From Bacillota bacterium (lineage in GTDB: Bacteria > Bacillota_A > Clostridia > Lachnospirales > Lachnospiraceae), in the NCBI GenBank assembly GCA_023407175.1, contig JAEYMU010000053.1:682001-746000 (forward strand): a stretch of DNA of 64,000 nt, written 5' to 3'. The number at the start of each line of letters is the position of its first letter. Position 1 is the first letter of the stretch. This document shows positions 18,992-28,129 of the stretch, one piece after another. Under the pieces are notes generated by a model. It made no database searches, was not told the origin of the DNA, and saw nothing but the letters and a program-made list of their open reading frames with translations. The translations under genes were made by a program, and so were the position numbers.

Positions 18992-19391
18992 TCATCTGCA
19001 CACACTGATTCGTTTTTTCAACATATCATCCTTCCATACAAGAATAACCGTATCCCCGTCATCATAATTTGAATAAACCTTACTTCCTACGGGGGCAAAG
19101 TTTGATTCATTATTGTTTTCCGGAAGGTATGATAAATCAATTGAACTTTCGATATCTCCCAGGTAATAATCTGCAAGGTAATCTTCCTCTATTGTTAAAT
19201 CGTCTTCTGAACCGTAATATCGATAAACTTTACCATCTATCATAATACTGGGATAAGCATCATTTGCGGGTGTTGCCTCTATTTGTGAATCATCCGTTTT
19301 TGTCGGTAATACTTCATTATTCGTTTCTCTTTTACCGCAACCGGTAATCAATAAAAGGCATATTAAAAATTACGACGCTTAATCTGTTCAT
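18992..19391 (-). pseudogene. small lipoprotein gene with frameshift in the signal peptide
   Basis: The plausible start is the ATG at 19391, preceded by GGGAGGTG, reading MNRLSVV. The hydrophobic core and lipobox (FLICLLLITGC) continue only in another frame, which runs to 18992. The switch falls at a 5-T run around 19366-19372; removing one base or adding two would join the halves into a normal lipoprotein of about 130 residues. Read in place, only a weak internal TTG (19351) remains, which would lose the signal core. The mature part is acidic and matches no family I know; it has GKVYRYYGS, YLADYYLGDIESS and GDTVILVWKDD. It is a recent frameshift, a sequencing error at a homopolymer, or slippage-dependent expression. 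Confidence 0.55.
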
Positions 19392-19550
19392 TTTCACCTC
19401 CCACTAGCTAATAACGAGACTTTCCCCAACCACTTCAGATCATATTTTAACAGTATCCGAAAAATTTTCAAAAATAAATTTCTCTGCAATTGCCTGCCTT
19501 AAACGAAGTATACCAGAGGCCTATGAGAAGCTTGTCAATGATACCGTACT

Positions 19551-20432
19551 CTAGGCTTTATTTGCGCCTGCCATAATACCTTCTATCAGATATTTCTGCA
19601 GACACACATACAATATTGTAATCGGCAGAGCAACAAGTAAGCAGCCTGCCGCAAACATACCAAAGTTTTCGTTGGTATTCCCGGTAACCATAGCAAATAG
19701 TCCGATTGCCAGTGTTCTTTTATCATCATTTCTTAACAGCAGGTTAGGGAGAATGAAATCCATCCAAGGGGCCATAAACTGGGACAAGGCAACGAAAGTC
19801 AGTATTGGCTTTGAAAGAGGTACAATAACGGAGGAAAAGATTCTTGCATTGCTGGCTCCATCCAGCTTAGCTGCTTCGTCAAGACTGCGTGGAATGTTCT
19901 GCATAAAGCCCTTCACCAACCATGTGTTATAGGGTATCTGCCCTGCTGCATAGGTAAGAATCAGTCCAAGATGCGAATTAACCAGATTCATCTGATTCAA
20001 AATATTAAATATGGCAATCATACTCATGAAGCTTGGAAACATCTGTAATACCAGCATAGTAATCAATCCTGTCTTTTTACCGCGAAAGGAAAATCTTGAA
20101 AAAACATAGGAGCTTAATAATGTCAGCAATACAGATAAACACATATTGATTACTGCAATTTTAAAGGTATTAAAATACCATTGTCCAAAATGAAATTCAT
20201 TACTGTTAAATAAAGCTTTAAAATTATCCAAGGATGGATCTTTGGGCAGTAAATTAGCGCCAATTAAGCTTGCACTGTCGTTAAATGCAGATCCTATAAT
20301 CCATAATATGGGTGTTACCACCAATAATGATATAAGAACTAAGGTTAAATAGGTTAATATTGTTTTAATTACCTCAGAGGAGTAATATAATATTCCTCGG
20401 CTGTTTTTTGAGCTATTTTTAATTAATTCCAT
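19551..20432 (-). CDS. carbohydrate ABC transporter permease (MalG-like)
   Basis: 293 residues, six predicted membrane segments. The EAA loop EAAKLDGASNARIFSSVIVPLSKPIL (about 188-213), which contacts the ATPase, is intact, and the C-terminus KYLIEGIMAGANKA is typical of MalG. It pairs with the MalF-like protein encoded upstream; their stop and start codons share one base (TAATG). No ATPase gene lies in this operon, so a shared MsmX/MalK-type ATPase encoded elsewhere is expected. Substrate is probably an oligosaccharide; a malto-oligosaccharide is suggested by the MalF-like N-terminal extension but not proved. Confidence 0.9.
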   Translation of the reverse strand: MELIKNSSKNSRGILYYSSEVIKTILTYLTLVLISLLVVTPILWIIGSAFNDSASLIGANLLPKDPSLDNFKALFNSNEFHFGQWYFNTFKIAVINMCLSVLLTLLSSYVFSRFSFRGKKTGLITMLVLQMFPSFMSMIAIFNILNQMNLVNSHLGLILTYAAGQIPYNTWLVKGFMQNIPRSLDEAAKLDGASNARIFSSVIVPLSKPILTFVALSQFMAPWMDFILPNLLLRNDDKRTLAIGLFAMVTGNTNENFGMFAAGCLLVALPITILYVCLQKYLIEGIMAGANKA

Positions 20433-21754
20433 TAGTTCATCATATCCTCCTCTCTGAAGGATCTTGTTCTAAGCAGATTTACAATCGAAAAGGATGCAAC
20501 TACGACAAATATTAAGATTGACATAACCGACGCCATAGCAAATTGTCTGTTATCTCTTGTTAATTTGTATACCCAGGTAATCAGTAAATCGGTAGAACCG
20601 GCATACTTATAGTTTGTGTTGACAGGATTTCCTGATGTCAGGAAAAAAATAGTTCCAAAGGCATTTAAATTTCCTGCAAAGGTCATAATTAGGAGAGGTG
20701 CTGTCTGAAACAGGACAAGGGGTAATGTCACCTTCCTGAATTCCTGTCTTCCGTTTGCTCCGTCAATTTTAGCTGCTTCTTTTACATCTGCACTGATTCC
20801 GGTAATAGCACCTGACATTAAAGCCATAAAATAAGGAAACCCAAGCCAGAAATTAACTAAAATACATACGAGTTTAGCAAGGGTTGCATCCGACAGCCAT
20901 GGGATATTTTCTGAAATGATATGGAATTTCATTAAGGTGGAGTTAATAATACCAAACTGCCCGTTAAACATGTTACGAAACATTAAAAGCGAAACCATAC
21001 CGGGAAATGCCCAGGGAAGAATAAATATTGTTCTCCATAATACCTTGCACCTAACGCGTTTTGTGTTTAACAGACAGGCAACTAACAAACCGCCGAAAAA
21101 ACAGGTGAGCGTAGATAAGACGGCCCAGGATAAAGTCCAGGCTGTAACGCCCAGAAAGGTATCACTCCACAATTTCATTTTAGCAAGATTGGCAAAGTTT
21201 TTTAGTCCTACCCAGTCGACCAGAGACTTCGGAGGAATATGATTCGGCTGGGAGTAGTTGGTAAAAGCGATCAGGAAGCTGAATATGTTAGGTATAACAG
21301 AAAAGGCAATCAGTATTAATGCCGAAGGAATCAGCACTACATAGGGAAAGCCTTCATTCCCAAGATGCTTAATAAAATTTCTGCCATCCGGTAATTGCTT
21401 TCCGGACTGCTTCTTCAGAGATTTTCTGTACGCATCCCTGATATTAGATATGTAAATTGCAAATAAAATTAAAGTTATAATTAAATATATTAATCCAAAG
21501 AGTAACATCATAATGGAATTATCACCACGGGTTACTTTTGAACCCTTTATTATCATCTCCTTATCTCCGAGTGTAATTAAACCATATAAATTATCAATGA
21601 TATTAGATAAGTTAAAAAGAGTAAATATTTGAATAGCAAAATAGATGGTACCTTTGATTTTCTGTCCATTAATAAATTGCCCCAGGCCCCAGATTATCGC
21701 AGAGGCTGTTGCGGATTGAACTGCTTTTTTCTTATGGAGATCGTGCTGCAGCAT
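20432..21754 (-). CDS. carbohydrate ABC transporter permease (MalF-like)
   Basis: 440 residues. After an N-terminal extension with two or three hydrophobic segments (about 20-120), the typical permease core follows with six segments and the EAA loop EAAKIDGANGRQEFRKVTLPLV. The ending FSIVNLLRTRSFREEDMMN is MalF-like. The extension, which starts with HKKKAVQSATASAIIWGLGQFING, is characteristic of the MalF type in Firmicutes. I chose the ATG at 21754: a GAAAGG site lies 9 bases before it, whereas the ATG at 21763 abuts that site. A 16-base stem-loop separates it from the binding-protein gene upstream, probably lowering permease expression relative to the binding protein. Confidence 0.88.
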   Translation of the reverse strand: MLQHDLHKKKAVQSATASAIIWGLGQFINGQKIKGTIYFAIQIFTLFNLSNIIDNLYGLITLGDKEMIIKGSKVTRGDNSIMMLLFGLIYLIITLILFAIYISNIRDAYRKSLKKQSGKQLPDGRNFIKHLGNEGFPYVVLIPSALILIAFSVIPNIFSFLIAFTNYSQPNHIPPKSLVDWVGLKNFANLAKMKLWSDTFLGVTAWTLSWAVLSTLTCFFGGLLVACLLNTKRVRCKVLWRTIFILPWAFPGMVSLLMFRNMFNGQFGIINSTLMKFHIISENIPWLSDATLAKLVCILVNFWLGFPYFMALMSGAITGISADVKEAAKIDGANGRQEFRKVTLPLVLFQTAPLLIMTFAGNLNAFGTIFFLTSGNPVNTNYKYAGSTDLLITWVYKLTRDNRQFAMASVMSILIFVVVASFSIVNLLRTRSFREEDMMN

Positions 21755-21808
21755 ATAATTCATCCTTTCAAAACGACATAATCCCAGAAATTGAATACTC
21801 CGAAAAAT

Positions 21809-21859
21809 TTAATTATGGGAGCATCTGCTCTTTCGCAAAGGATATGCTCCCATAATTAA
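21809..21859 (-). promoter_or_regulatory. intercistronic stem-loop after the binding-protein gene
   Basis: Perfect 16-base stem (21809-21824 with 21844-21859) around a 19-base loop, between the binding-protein stop and the MalF-like start. There is only a weak T run after the stem on the minus strand, so partial termination or mRNA stabilisation fits better than full termination. Confidence 0.6.
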
Positions 21860-21911
21860 TATAGTAAAGTTTTTATAGATTCATTATTTTAAAAAATTAG
21901 TTAAGCAGAAA

Positions 21912-23240
21912 TTATTCTGCCATTTCAATGGCTGCATTATATTCATCAATAGCCTTTTTCAATGCTTCCTCCGGTTTCTGTACATCATCCCAAACAGATG
22001 TGATCATCGTTGCATATGGAGTCCATACATAGGACATCTCAGGGATATTCGGGATTGGTTCACTGTTCTCCATCTGTTTTGTTATAGCAGCGAGGTATTC
22101 ATTGTTTTTGATATAGTCATAATTCTGGCCGGCTGTACTGGCAGGTATTTGTGTATCAACATCATAGACCAGCTTCAAAGAATCCTCCTCCACTAAAAAT
22201 TTAGCAAGAAGCATAGCCGCCTGTGGATATTGCGTATAGGAGCTTACAACAATTGCATTAACAGTTGCCATAGTTTTTGTAGGGGTTCCGTCCGATGTTG
22301 TCGGCAGATTGCAAATGCCAAAATCAATACCAGCTTTCGTAAAAGGATTAATATCCCATGGCCCGGTTATAACATAGGGTACCTTTCCGTCCTTAAACAG
22401 GGAGGACATCGCATCCCAGGAGCAATCTGTTGACTTAACTGGGTAAACCTGATTTAAAGACTGATAAAATGTCAATCCGTCAATTGCCTCCTGTGTATCC
22501 CATCCAAGCTGGGAAGGATCATTATGATTTGGTCCAAAAAGCTCATAACCGTAGGTTGATATAATACCATGTGCAAAGTAGGAATCCACAGCCTGCCATG
22601 CGCAAGCGTATTTATTCTGTGAAGGGTCGTTATAGGTCTTGGCAAAAGCGAACAATTCATCCCATGTTTTAACCGGTTCCTGTACCAAAGCCTTATTATA
22701 GAATAATGCAGTGGTCTGGCAGGTAAATGGGGCCCCGTATATTGCACCGTCAAGAGAACAGCTGTTAATCATACTTTCGGAATAATTTTGTTTAATATAA
22801 TCCGTCAGATAATCTAATTGCAGAAGAAGGCCCGTATCTGCAGCAGAAGCTACCGTGTTATGTGCCATAATAGCAACATCACATCCGCTTCCGGAATCGG
22901 TAGTTGTTTCCATATTTAACTGAACATCTGAATTGGCAATTCTTTCTGTTTTTAGGGGAATATCCGGATATTTTGCATTCCATAACTCAACGATTTGGGT
23001 ATTATAATCTTCATTGTAGCCCCATAAGGTAAGGCTTGCTCCTTCTTCGGGAACTAAATCATCGGCACTTAAGGTATCATCAGCACTCTCATCCCCGGTA
23101 CCCTCTGCACCTTCAGATACTTCATTATCAGTTGAGGCAGCTTCATCTGTGCCTGATGTACTGCTTTTGCATCCGGTCAGGGATAAGATAACGATTAATG
23201 ATAGTAGAATAGATAGAAATTTTTTGCTAATCAGTTTCAT
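21912..23240 (-). CDS. extracellular sugar-binding lipoprotein (MalE-like)
   Basis: 442 residues. A lipoprotein signal peptide with lipobox LSLTGC places the mature protein on the outer face of the membrane. An acidic, Ser/Thr/Asp-rich linker follows, then a solute-binding domain of the MalE class: LTLWGYNEDYNTQIVELWNAKYP, a middle GAIYGAPFTCQTTALFYNKAL, and ITGPWDINPF. It delivers sugar to the MalF/MalG-like permeases. The ATG at 23240 has GGAGGGAGA upstream; an in-frame ATG at 23258 runs into that site. It is the first gene of its operon, with a roughly 320-base leader from the promoter at 23568-23596. Confidence 0.92.
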   Translation of the reverse strand: MKLISKKFLSILLSLIVILSLTGCKSSTSGTDEAASTDNEVSEGAEGTGDESADDTLSADDLVPEEGASLTLWGYNEDYNTQIVELWNAKYPDIPLKTERIANSDVQLNMETTTDSGSGCDVAIMAHNTVASAADTGLLLQLDYLTDYIKQNYSESMINSCSLDGAIYGAPFTCQTTALFYNKALVQEPVKTWDELFAFAKTYNDPSQNKYACAWQAVDSYFAHGIISTYGYELFGPNHNDPSQLGWDTQEAIDGLTFYQSLNQVYPVKSTDCSWDAMSSLFKDGKVPYVITGPWDINPFTKAGIDFGICNLPTTSDGTPTKTMATVNAIVVSSYTQYPQAAMLLAKFLVEEDSLKLVYDVDTQIPASTAGQNYDYIKNNEYLAAITKQMENSEPIPNIPEMSYVWTPYATMITSVWDDVQKPEEALKKAIDEYNAAIEMAE

Positions 23241-23560
23241 AAAAAGTTCTCCCTCCATTAAGGTAATAAGACATTACATACAATAAAGTGATTCAGAAGT
23301 CGGATAAATCCGCTGATTTTACTACCGGCAAATTATGTAGTCAGCCTGTTTTACGTATAATGGAATACATAAAGATAATGCGGCGGCATGATCAGACCAT
23401 CTGTACATTTGATGGTTTACATCAAATAGCAGATCAACATTCTTCCCTTTATTCACATAATCTGGATATTATTTGATATTTGCATTATAAATCATTTCTG
23501 TCATTCCTTTAATGCCTGAAAACAAGTTATAAAATCCTGGCTCGCGAACCTCTATTAACT
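23241..23560 (-). other. long 5' leader of the MalEFG-like operon
   Basis: About 320 bases separate the predicted transcription start (near 23561) from the binding-protein ATG. No conserved ORF is apparent. Near its 5' end is GGTTCGCGAGCC (minus strand), a 12-base near-palindrome around TCGCGA. I do not recognise a named riboswitch. The length leaves room for a structured or small-RNA-regulated leader. Confidence 0.4.
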
Positions 23561-23561
23561 T

Positions 23562-23596
23562 AATTCAATAATATTGAATTGATATAAAAATGTCAA
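23562..23596 (-). promoter_or_regulatory. promoter and operator of the MalEFG-like operon
   Basis: Read on the minus strand: TTGACA (23591-23596), 17 bases, TATTAT (23568-23573). A perfect 19-base palindrome, AATTCAATA-A-TATTGAATT (23562-23580), covers the -10, so a repressor bound there would block initiation. The regulator is not identified; no LacI-type gene lies nearby. Confidence 0.7.
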
Positions 23597-23599
23597 GAT

Positions 23600-23891
23600 A
23601 TATTTCACAATTTTTTCGATTTTTTTCGTTAAATTATATGCATATTGCACTATTAAATTACTTAATTAATAAAAATTAAGTAAAATATAACAAACACAAA
23701 ACCAAATAAAATAAGGACTGTCAGCACTTTTTATAAATAGAGTTAAGCAAATTAAATAATGTAAAATCATGTATCATTTATCCCAAAATCACTAATATAA
23801 TACAAATTTTTATATCTCTGGTTAAAAAATTTTAACTGTTTGGAAATAAACTTTATGAGGCTGCTTTCTTTTGATTATTTTGTAATTTAAT
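23600..23891. other. AT-rich non-coding stretch with two palindromes
   Basis: Very AT-rich DNA between the MalEFG promoter and the GH9 terminator. It holds a 10-base inverted repeat TTACTTAATT (23658-23667) with AATTAAGTAA (23674-23683), and GTTAAAA-AA-TTTTAAC (23821-23836). Both could be upstream binding sites or DNA-bending elements. I see no gene here. Confidence 0.4.
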
Positions 23892-23920
23892 AAAAAAGCC
23901 TTGGCTCTATAGTCCAAGGC
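23892..23920 (-). terminator. rho-independent terminator after the GH9 gene
   Basis: Seven-base stem (23914-23920 with 23898-23904), then six T on the minus strand (23892-23897). It lies 35 bases after the GH9 stop and separates it from the MalEFG-like operon. Confidence 0.75.
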
Positions 23921-23954
23921 ATATACAACATATTCAATTACTGCACCCAACTCA

Positions 23955-25661
23955 TCATAAAAGGCTTAAATACCACAGATAAAAGCAGGTATGGGGACTC
24001 CAGTATTCGGTGGTCCGCCAATCCATCTGGTAATCCATATCAAGGAAGGGCTCATCATCCGCCAGGCCAACAAATCCATTCATAATTCCTCCGGGAATCA
24101 AGCCGAGAAAGCGTGAATGCGGGTATGGGTTGTTAATCCCTTCGCCGGTCATTAAGCAGGCGTTCTCGGGATTTCGGCCCATCACCCATTCCACCTGTAT
24201 TTTGGCCAAATCAAGTAAATGCTCCTGCTTTAGAATACCTCCTGCCATCCGAAGTCCCACCGCATGGGAGAGCAGATGGGAGGTCAGTCCCTGATAAAAA
24301 GATGCCTTTGAAGGAGCAAAAAAGCGGTATTTCAAATCGCCGGCATATATCCGGTAGGTTTCTTCTGTAACATCTCCGGTAAACAAACCATAGGGTATGA
24401 ATTCAAAGGGATTTGTCTTTACCATAGGGAGCAGATAGCCGTTGCAATAGAGATCTAGCGCCGCATAACAGGCAGCTTTCAGCTTACTATCAGCCTCCAG
24501 CAGCGGATAGCATTCGCACAATGAGATCAGAATCGTTCCGCTATCCCTTAGATGCTTGAATATCCTGTCCTTTCCGGCATCACAGTACCAGAAGCCTCTG
24601 ATCTTATTTTGATGAAAGGCATAGTCAGTCTCCTGAAGATTTAAGAGGGCTGCCAGCTCATCTTTCAGCATCTCCAAATACTGGGCCTCCTTCGTAGCAA
24701 GATACAGCTCCTTGTACGCCAGCAGGGACCAGGCCATATATTTTACCTGTGCATAATCGACGGTCCAGGTAGTCGGCCTTTTCCTTAATTCCGGGTTGCT
24801 ATCCAGAAAAGCCAGGGCTGTCTTCGATGCCTTCAGACACAGTTCGGAATAGGAGCTATCAATATTCTTGAACATATCCGAGATCATGGCCTCAAGATAG
24901 ATAAACTCCCACTGGACCTCCGGGTCATAATCCGTATTGATATGACGGTCATCCTTTGTTCCCGGCTTGTTATCCGTCCAGTGATTATCACTGTTATCCC
25001 CGTCAATTCCTCCGGCCACGTCATTATATACCTGCCCGGTTTTGTCCATCATTTTCAGAAAATAAGAGTTACCCCAGCGCAGCTCATTCAGAAGATCCCC
25101 TTCCTTTTGGTCAAAGCTGTACCACTGTGGGTTAACAAGGCGTTTCAGCTGCGATATACCGACTCCCAGCAGCATGCTGTGAGCCATCCATTTTCTAAGG
25201 TCTCCGGCATCGTGCCAGCCGCCGGTGGTGTCAAGATATTCCCCTGTATCCCGCCGTAGGGCGTCATCCAGATGACAGGGACCATGATATTCCGGAACCT
25301 CTTCCCCGCAGCGCTGTATATGGATATAATCAAAGGCCTTCCTCATCGTACGGGTATATACATCCTCTCTGATCTGAAAGGGTACGGAGTTATACCGGTT
25401 GTCTATGGTAATCATATAGATTCCGGGTGTCTTAAGAGCCGAGAAATCTGCGATATAACAGGAGCCCTGATCTGATTCCGAGGCTCGCAGCTTCCCCCTC
25501 AAGGCATATTGGTTTTCCTGATGATTGGGACCGATCTCGTTATAGCCCATTTCATTTAAATCTACAACAGCGAATTCCTCCGCTTTTTCCTCACCATATA
25601 TAATGGCCTGCTTTTTCCCATCCTTCGGTGTAAAGCCAAGATGATTGACGTATATTTTCAT
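23955..25661 (-). CDS. glycoside hydrolase family 9 protein, cytoplasmic
   Basis: 568 residues. An N-terminal Ig-like (CelD_N) domain (about 1-100) precedes a GH9 (alpha/alpha)6 barrel. The catalytic-base motif GGWHDAGDLRKW places Asp at 151 and 154, and the C-terminal TTEYWSPHT carries the expected acid Glu. Families with this fold cleave beta-1,4-glucans, and a subset releases glucose or glucosamine from short oligomers. There is no signal peptide, so it should act inside the cell on imported oligosaccharides. Start ATG has GAGG six bases upstream. It has its own terminator and lies between the amino-sugar operon and the MalEFG-like importer, which may supply its substrate. Confidence 0.88.
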   Translation of the reverse strand: MKIYVNHLGFTPKDGKKQAIIYGEEKAEEFAVVDLNEMGYNEIGPNHQENQYALRGKLRASESDQGSCYIADFSALKTPGIYMITIDNRYNSVPFQIREDVYTRTMRKAFDYIHIQRCGEEVPEYHGPCHLDDALRRDTGEYLDTTGGWHDAGDLRKWMAHSMLLGVGISQLKRLVNPQWYSFDQKEGDLLNELRWGNSYFLKMMDKTGQVYNDVAGGIDGDNSDNHWTDNKPGTKDDRHINTDYDPEVQWEFIYLEAMISDMFKNIDSSYSELCLKASKTALAFLDSNPELRKRPTTWTVDYAQVKYMAWSLLAYKELYLATKEAQYLEMLKDELAALLNLQETDYAFHQNKIRGFWYCDAGKDRIFKHLRDSGTILISLCECYPLLEADSKLKAACYAALDLYCNGYLLPMVKTNPFEFIPYGLFTGDVTEETYRIYAGDLKYRFFAPSKASFYQGLTSHLLSHAVGLRMAGGILKQEHLLDLAKIQVEWVMGRNPENACLMTGEGINNPYPHSRFLGLIPGGIMNGFVGLADDEPFLDMDYQMDWRTTEYWSPHTCFYLWYLSLL

Positions 25662-25780
25662 ATGTTACCTCATTTCTGTACCGGTTTTGTAATCCGCTGC
25701 TACAATTATTGGTTTGATAAAGGTGATATAAATATATTATAAATATAACAATAACATTTTATCATATATTTTCCTAATAG

Positions 25781-25812
25781 AAAAGAGATTGCCATGACAG
25801 GCAATCTCTTTT
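25781..25812 (-). terminator. strong terminator of the amino-sugar operon
   Basis: Perfect 13-base stem AAAAGAGATTGCC (25781-25793) with GGCAATCTCTTTT (25800-25812), 6-base loop, ending in a T run on the minus strand. It lies just after the ADP-ribosylglycohydrolase-like gene. Its symmetry would also let it act on the other strand. Confidence 0.8.
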
Positions 25813-25834
25813 CATTCAAGTGAGCTAAGTACAC

Positions 25835-27205
25835 TCATTTTTCTATGCTTTTTGCAATATTCCAGGTCCTGTTTGCCAAGTCAGATATTTCTGCATGTGT
25901 AAAACCGTCTATTCCTGATTTCAGCTGATTATTCAAAGGTTTTGTCCATTGATCAGGAATTGCATCCGCTCCAAGAATCATTCCAAGTATTGAACCAACT
26001 GTCGCACCATTGCAGTCCGTATCAAAGCCGGCCATAACGGCGATACCTATGGACCTTCCAAAATCAAGACCTCCATATATTAAGCTTATACATACGATCA
26101 TTGCATTGGAAATAGTATGGCACCAATCATGGGCATTATTTTCACTATATGTCTGATGAATCATATCGATTGCAGCTTCCCAGTCAACACCCTCTTTCTT
26201 CCATTCAAACACCGTACGGATGCTTTTATGCAATCTTGATTTTTCCGGTATCATCGATAAACCGGTACCTATAATATCCTCAATATCATCTGTTTTTGCG
26301 GCAGCGGACAGCATTGCCGCGACAAACATTGCACCGTAGATACCGTTTTTTGTGTGTGAAATGGAAGCATCTCTTAAGGCCATGGATGAGCTAAGCTCCG
26401 GATTACCGGGAGCTATATACCCAAAGAAATCCGCGCGTATTTGCGCCCCGATCCACTCTCTGTACGGATTTCTATATACTGCTGAAGCCGGCGGAATAAT
26501 TAAGTTCACCAAATTACGGTATGCAACCCTTTCAGCCGTACAGGTGTGCAAGATCGGCAGGTTATCGAGCCAGCACTCCGCCACATTTTCGGAGGTAAAA
26601 TCAATGCCGTATTTCTCTACTATTTTTAATCCCATAATGGTGTAATTGATATCATCATCCTCAGGCATACAAGCTACATTATTAATCCAGCCCTTTCTTT
26701 TGTTGCCATATACACCCGGATAATCTGAGACATCACATTCTTTTTTTATATGCTCCGGTACGAGGGAGGACATGTAACGATTTAACGGATAATTATCCGT
26801 ACCCTTGAGAAGAGCTTCAATCCTTGATCTGCTCCAGCCTTCAACCGGCTGCCCAAGTAAGCATCCGGCACATCTTCCAAGCCATGCCCCATATATTTTA
26901 TGATACAATTTATCATCACATAAATCAGCCCTGTCCATAGGGACCGGCAGATTCTTCTGAGGCCTTCTGGCACTTATGCCCGCCATATCAGACGGTTCAA
27001 CAAAGCTATATTCCTTTTCAATGGGCAGGCCGATCAGTTTATCGAGTATATCCCCCGCGAAAGCCTCCTTTTCTGCTCCGCAGTCCATTAACTCAATCTC
27101 CTTTACCCTTTCTTCAAGGCCTTTTGTACACTTTCCTTCGTCCTTTGATTCCCTCAATTCTATGGCAAGAAATTCAGAATATTTCAGCCAGGATAAATCT
27201 GCCAA
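25835..27205 (-). CDS. ADP-ribosylglycohydrolase (ARH/DraG) family protein
   Basis: 456 residues. The ARH fold is marked by YGAWLGRCAGCLLGQPVEGWS (about 104-124) and two metal-binding acidic motifs, MPEDDDINYT and GFDTDCNGATVGSILG. The N-terminal 100 residues are an extra segment not seen in DraG. Family members remove ADP-ribose from proteins or small molecules; many copies in gut Firmicutes sit in sugar operons, where I infer an N-glycosyl bond hydrolase acting on a sugar derivative. The TTG start at 27205 has GGGGAGG about 9 bases upstream, overlapping the stop of the preceding isomerase. Last gene of the operon, followed by a strong terminator. Confidence 0.82.
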   Translation of the reverse strand: MADLSWLKYSEFLAIELRESKDEGKCTKGLEERVKEIELMDCGAEKEAFAGDILDKLIGLPIEKEYSFVEPSDMAGISARRPQKNLPVPMDRADLCDDKLYHKIYGAWLGRCAGCLLGQPVEGWSRSRIEALLKGTDNYPLNRYMSSLVPEHIKKECDVSDYPGVYGNKRKGWINNVACMPEDDDINYTIMGLKIVEKYGIDFTSENVAECWLDNLPILHTCTAERVAYRNLVNLIIPPASAVYRNPYREWIGAQIRADFFGYIAPGNPELSSSMALRDASISHTKNGIYGAMFVAAMLSAAAKTDDIEDIIGTGLSMIPEKSRLHKSIRTVFEWKKEGVDWEAAIDMIHQTYSENNAHDWCHTISNAMIVCISLIYGGLDFGRSIGIAVMAGFDTDCNGATVGSILGMILGADAIPDQWTKPLNNQLKSGIDGFTHAEISDLANRTWNIAKSIEK

Positions 27206-27211
27206 AGCTCT

Positions 27212-28075
27212 CTACCTCCCCTTCAACAATGCCTTTAAAAAACCTACCGCATCTTTGATATCTCTTTCCGGATCATTTCCCACTTCCCTCTCAACAGTCA
27301 GAAATCCTTCATAACCAATCAGGGAGAGCGCCTTCTTGTATCCGGCAAAATCAACATTTCCCAATCCCAGCGGCTTTTCTTCAAAGTAATCCTCCAGCCT
27401 CAAGTCACCGATACCGCCTTCAGCAAAAAAGTCATATATGATCCTGGGATCTGTCTTTTTAATCATGATTCCATCCTTTGCATGCGTATGTACGATATAA
27501 TTCTTCAAGGTAAATACGGCTTTTACGGGGTCATCCCCTGTTACCATAACAAAATTTGCCGGATCAAGATTTACCCCGACTCCCTTACTTTCAAGACTGT
27601 CCAGAAATTCCTTCAGCGTCTCCGCTTTTTCCGGACCTGTTTCGATAGCAAAGCATGCGCCCAATTCATCACCGAACCTGCCTAATTCCTCACAGGCATC
27701 CTTAAGCACCATGAATCCGGGATCGGTTTTCTCCTCGGGAATAACACCGATATGCGTCGTAACAACATTTGTCTCCAAATCCTTTGCCAGCTCCATGATT
27801 TGTTTGGATTTTTCAATCCTCCAGGTATTATCTCCCTTTCTTGTAAATCCATGCCCTCCTAGATCGCCGCATAGGGCGGAAACAACCAGTCCGTTGGATT
27901 TGATATAATCCAGGAGCTCTCTGCGCCGGCTTTTATTCAGATTATCCGGGTCCATGGCACCATTAACGGCATAAATCTGTATGCCATCTGCTCCCACCTC
28001 TTTTGCCTTCCTGATACCGGTTCTCAAATCAAGCTTAAATGAATCAACCATAACTCCGATTTTATTTTTATTCAT
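27212..28075 (-). CDS. sugar phosphate isomerase/epimerase family TIM-barrel protein
   Basis: 287 residues of the xylose-isomerase-like TIM barrel (AP endonuclease 2) superfamily. Likely metal and catalytic residues appear as AIETGPE, NLDPANFV, HTHAKDG and LTVEREVG. Members isomerise or epimerise sugars, and some act on 3-keto sugars or cleave glycosides after oxidation. The start is the ATG at 28075, after AAGGAGG. It is next to a second TIM-barrel gene and two Gfo/Idh dehydrogenases, so a role on an oxidised sugar is likely; the exact reaction is not evident. Confidence 0.85.
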   Translation of the reverse strand: MNKNKIGVMVDSFKLDLRTGIRKAKEVGADGIQIYAVNGAMDPDNLNKSRRRELLDYIKSNGLVVSALCGDLGGHGFTRKGDNTWRIEKSKQIMELAKDLETNVVTTHIGVIPEEKTDPGFMVLKDACEELGRFGDELGACFAIETGPEKAETLKEFLDSLESKGVGVNLDPANFVMVTGDDPVKAVFTLKNYIVHTHAKDGIMIKKTDPRIIYDFFAEGGIGDLRLEDYFEEKPLGLGNVDFAGYKKALSLIGYEGFLTVEREVGNDPERDIKDAVGFLKALLKGR

Positions 28076-28129
28076 AAAAGACCTCCTTCTAACGAAACCC
28101 TGCGTTTTGGACACAGCACACATTCTTCT

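Noticed and set aside
23288..23476. Open frame of 62 codons in the MalEFG leader region
   Set aside because: It is antisense to the leader, lacks a ribosome site and shows no domain.
25835..27205. A DraG-like protein that could control the NifH-like protein by removing ADP-ribose from Arg96
   Set aside because: The gene is over 30 kb away in a sugar operon on the other strand, no DraT is visible, and ARH-family proteins in sugar operons are common. The coincidence is not evidence.
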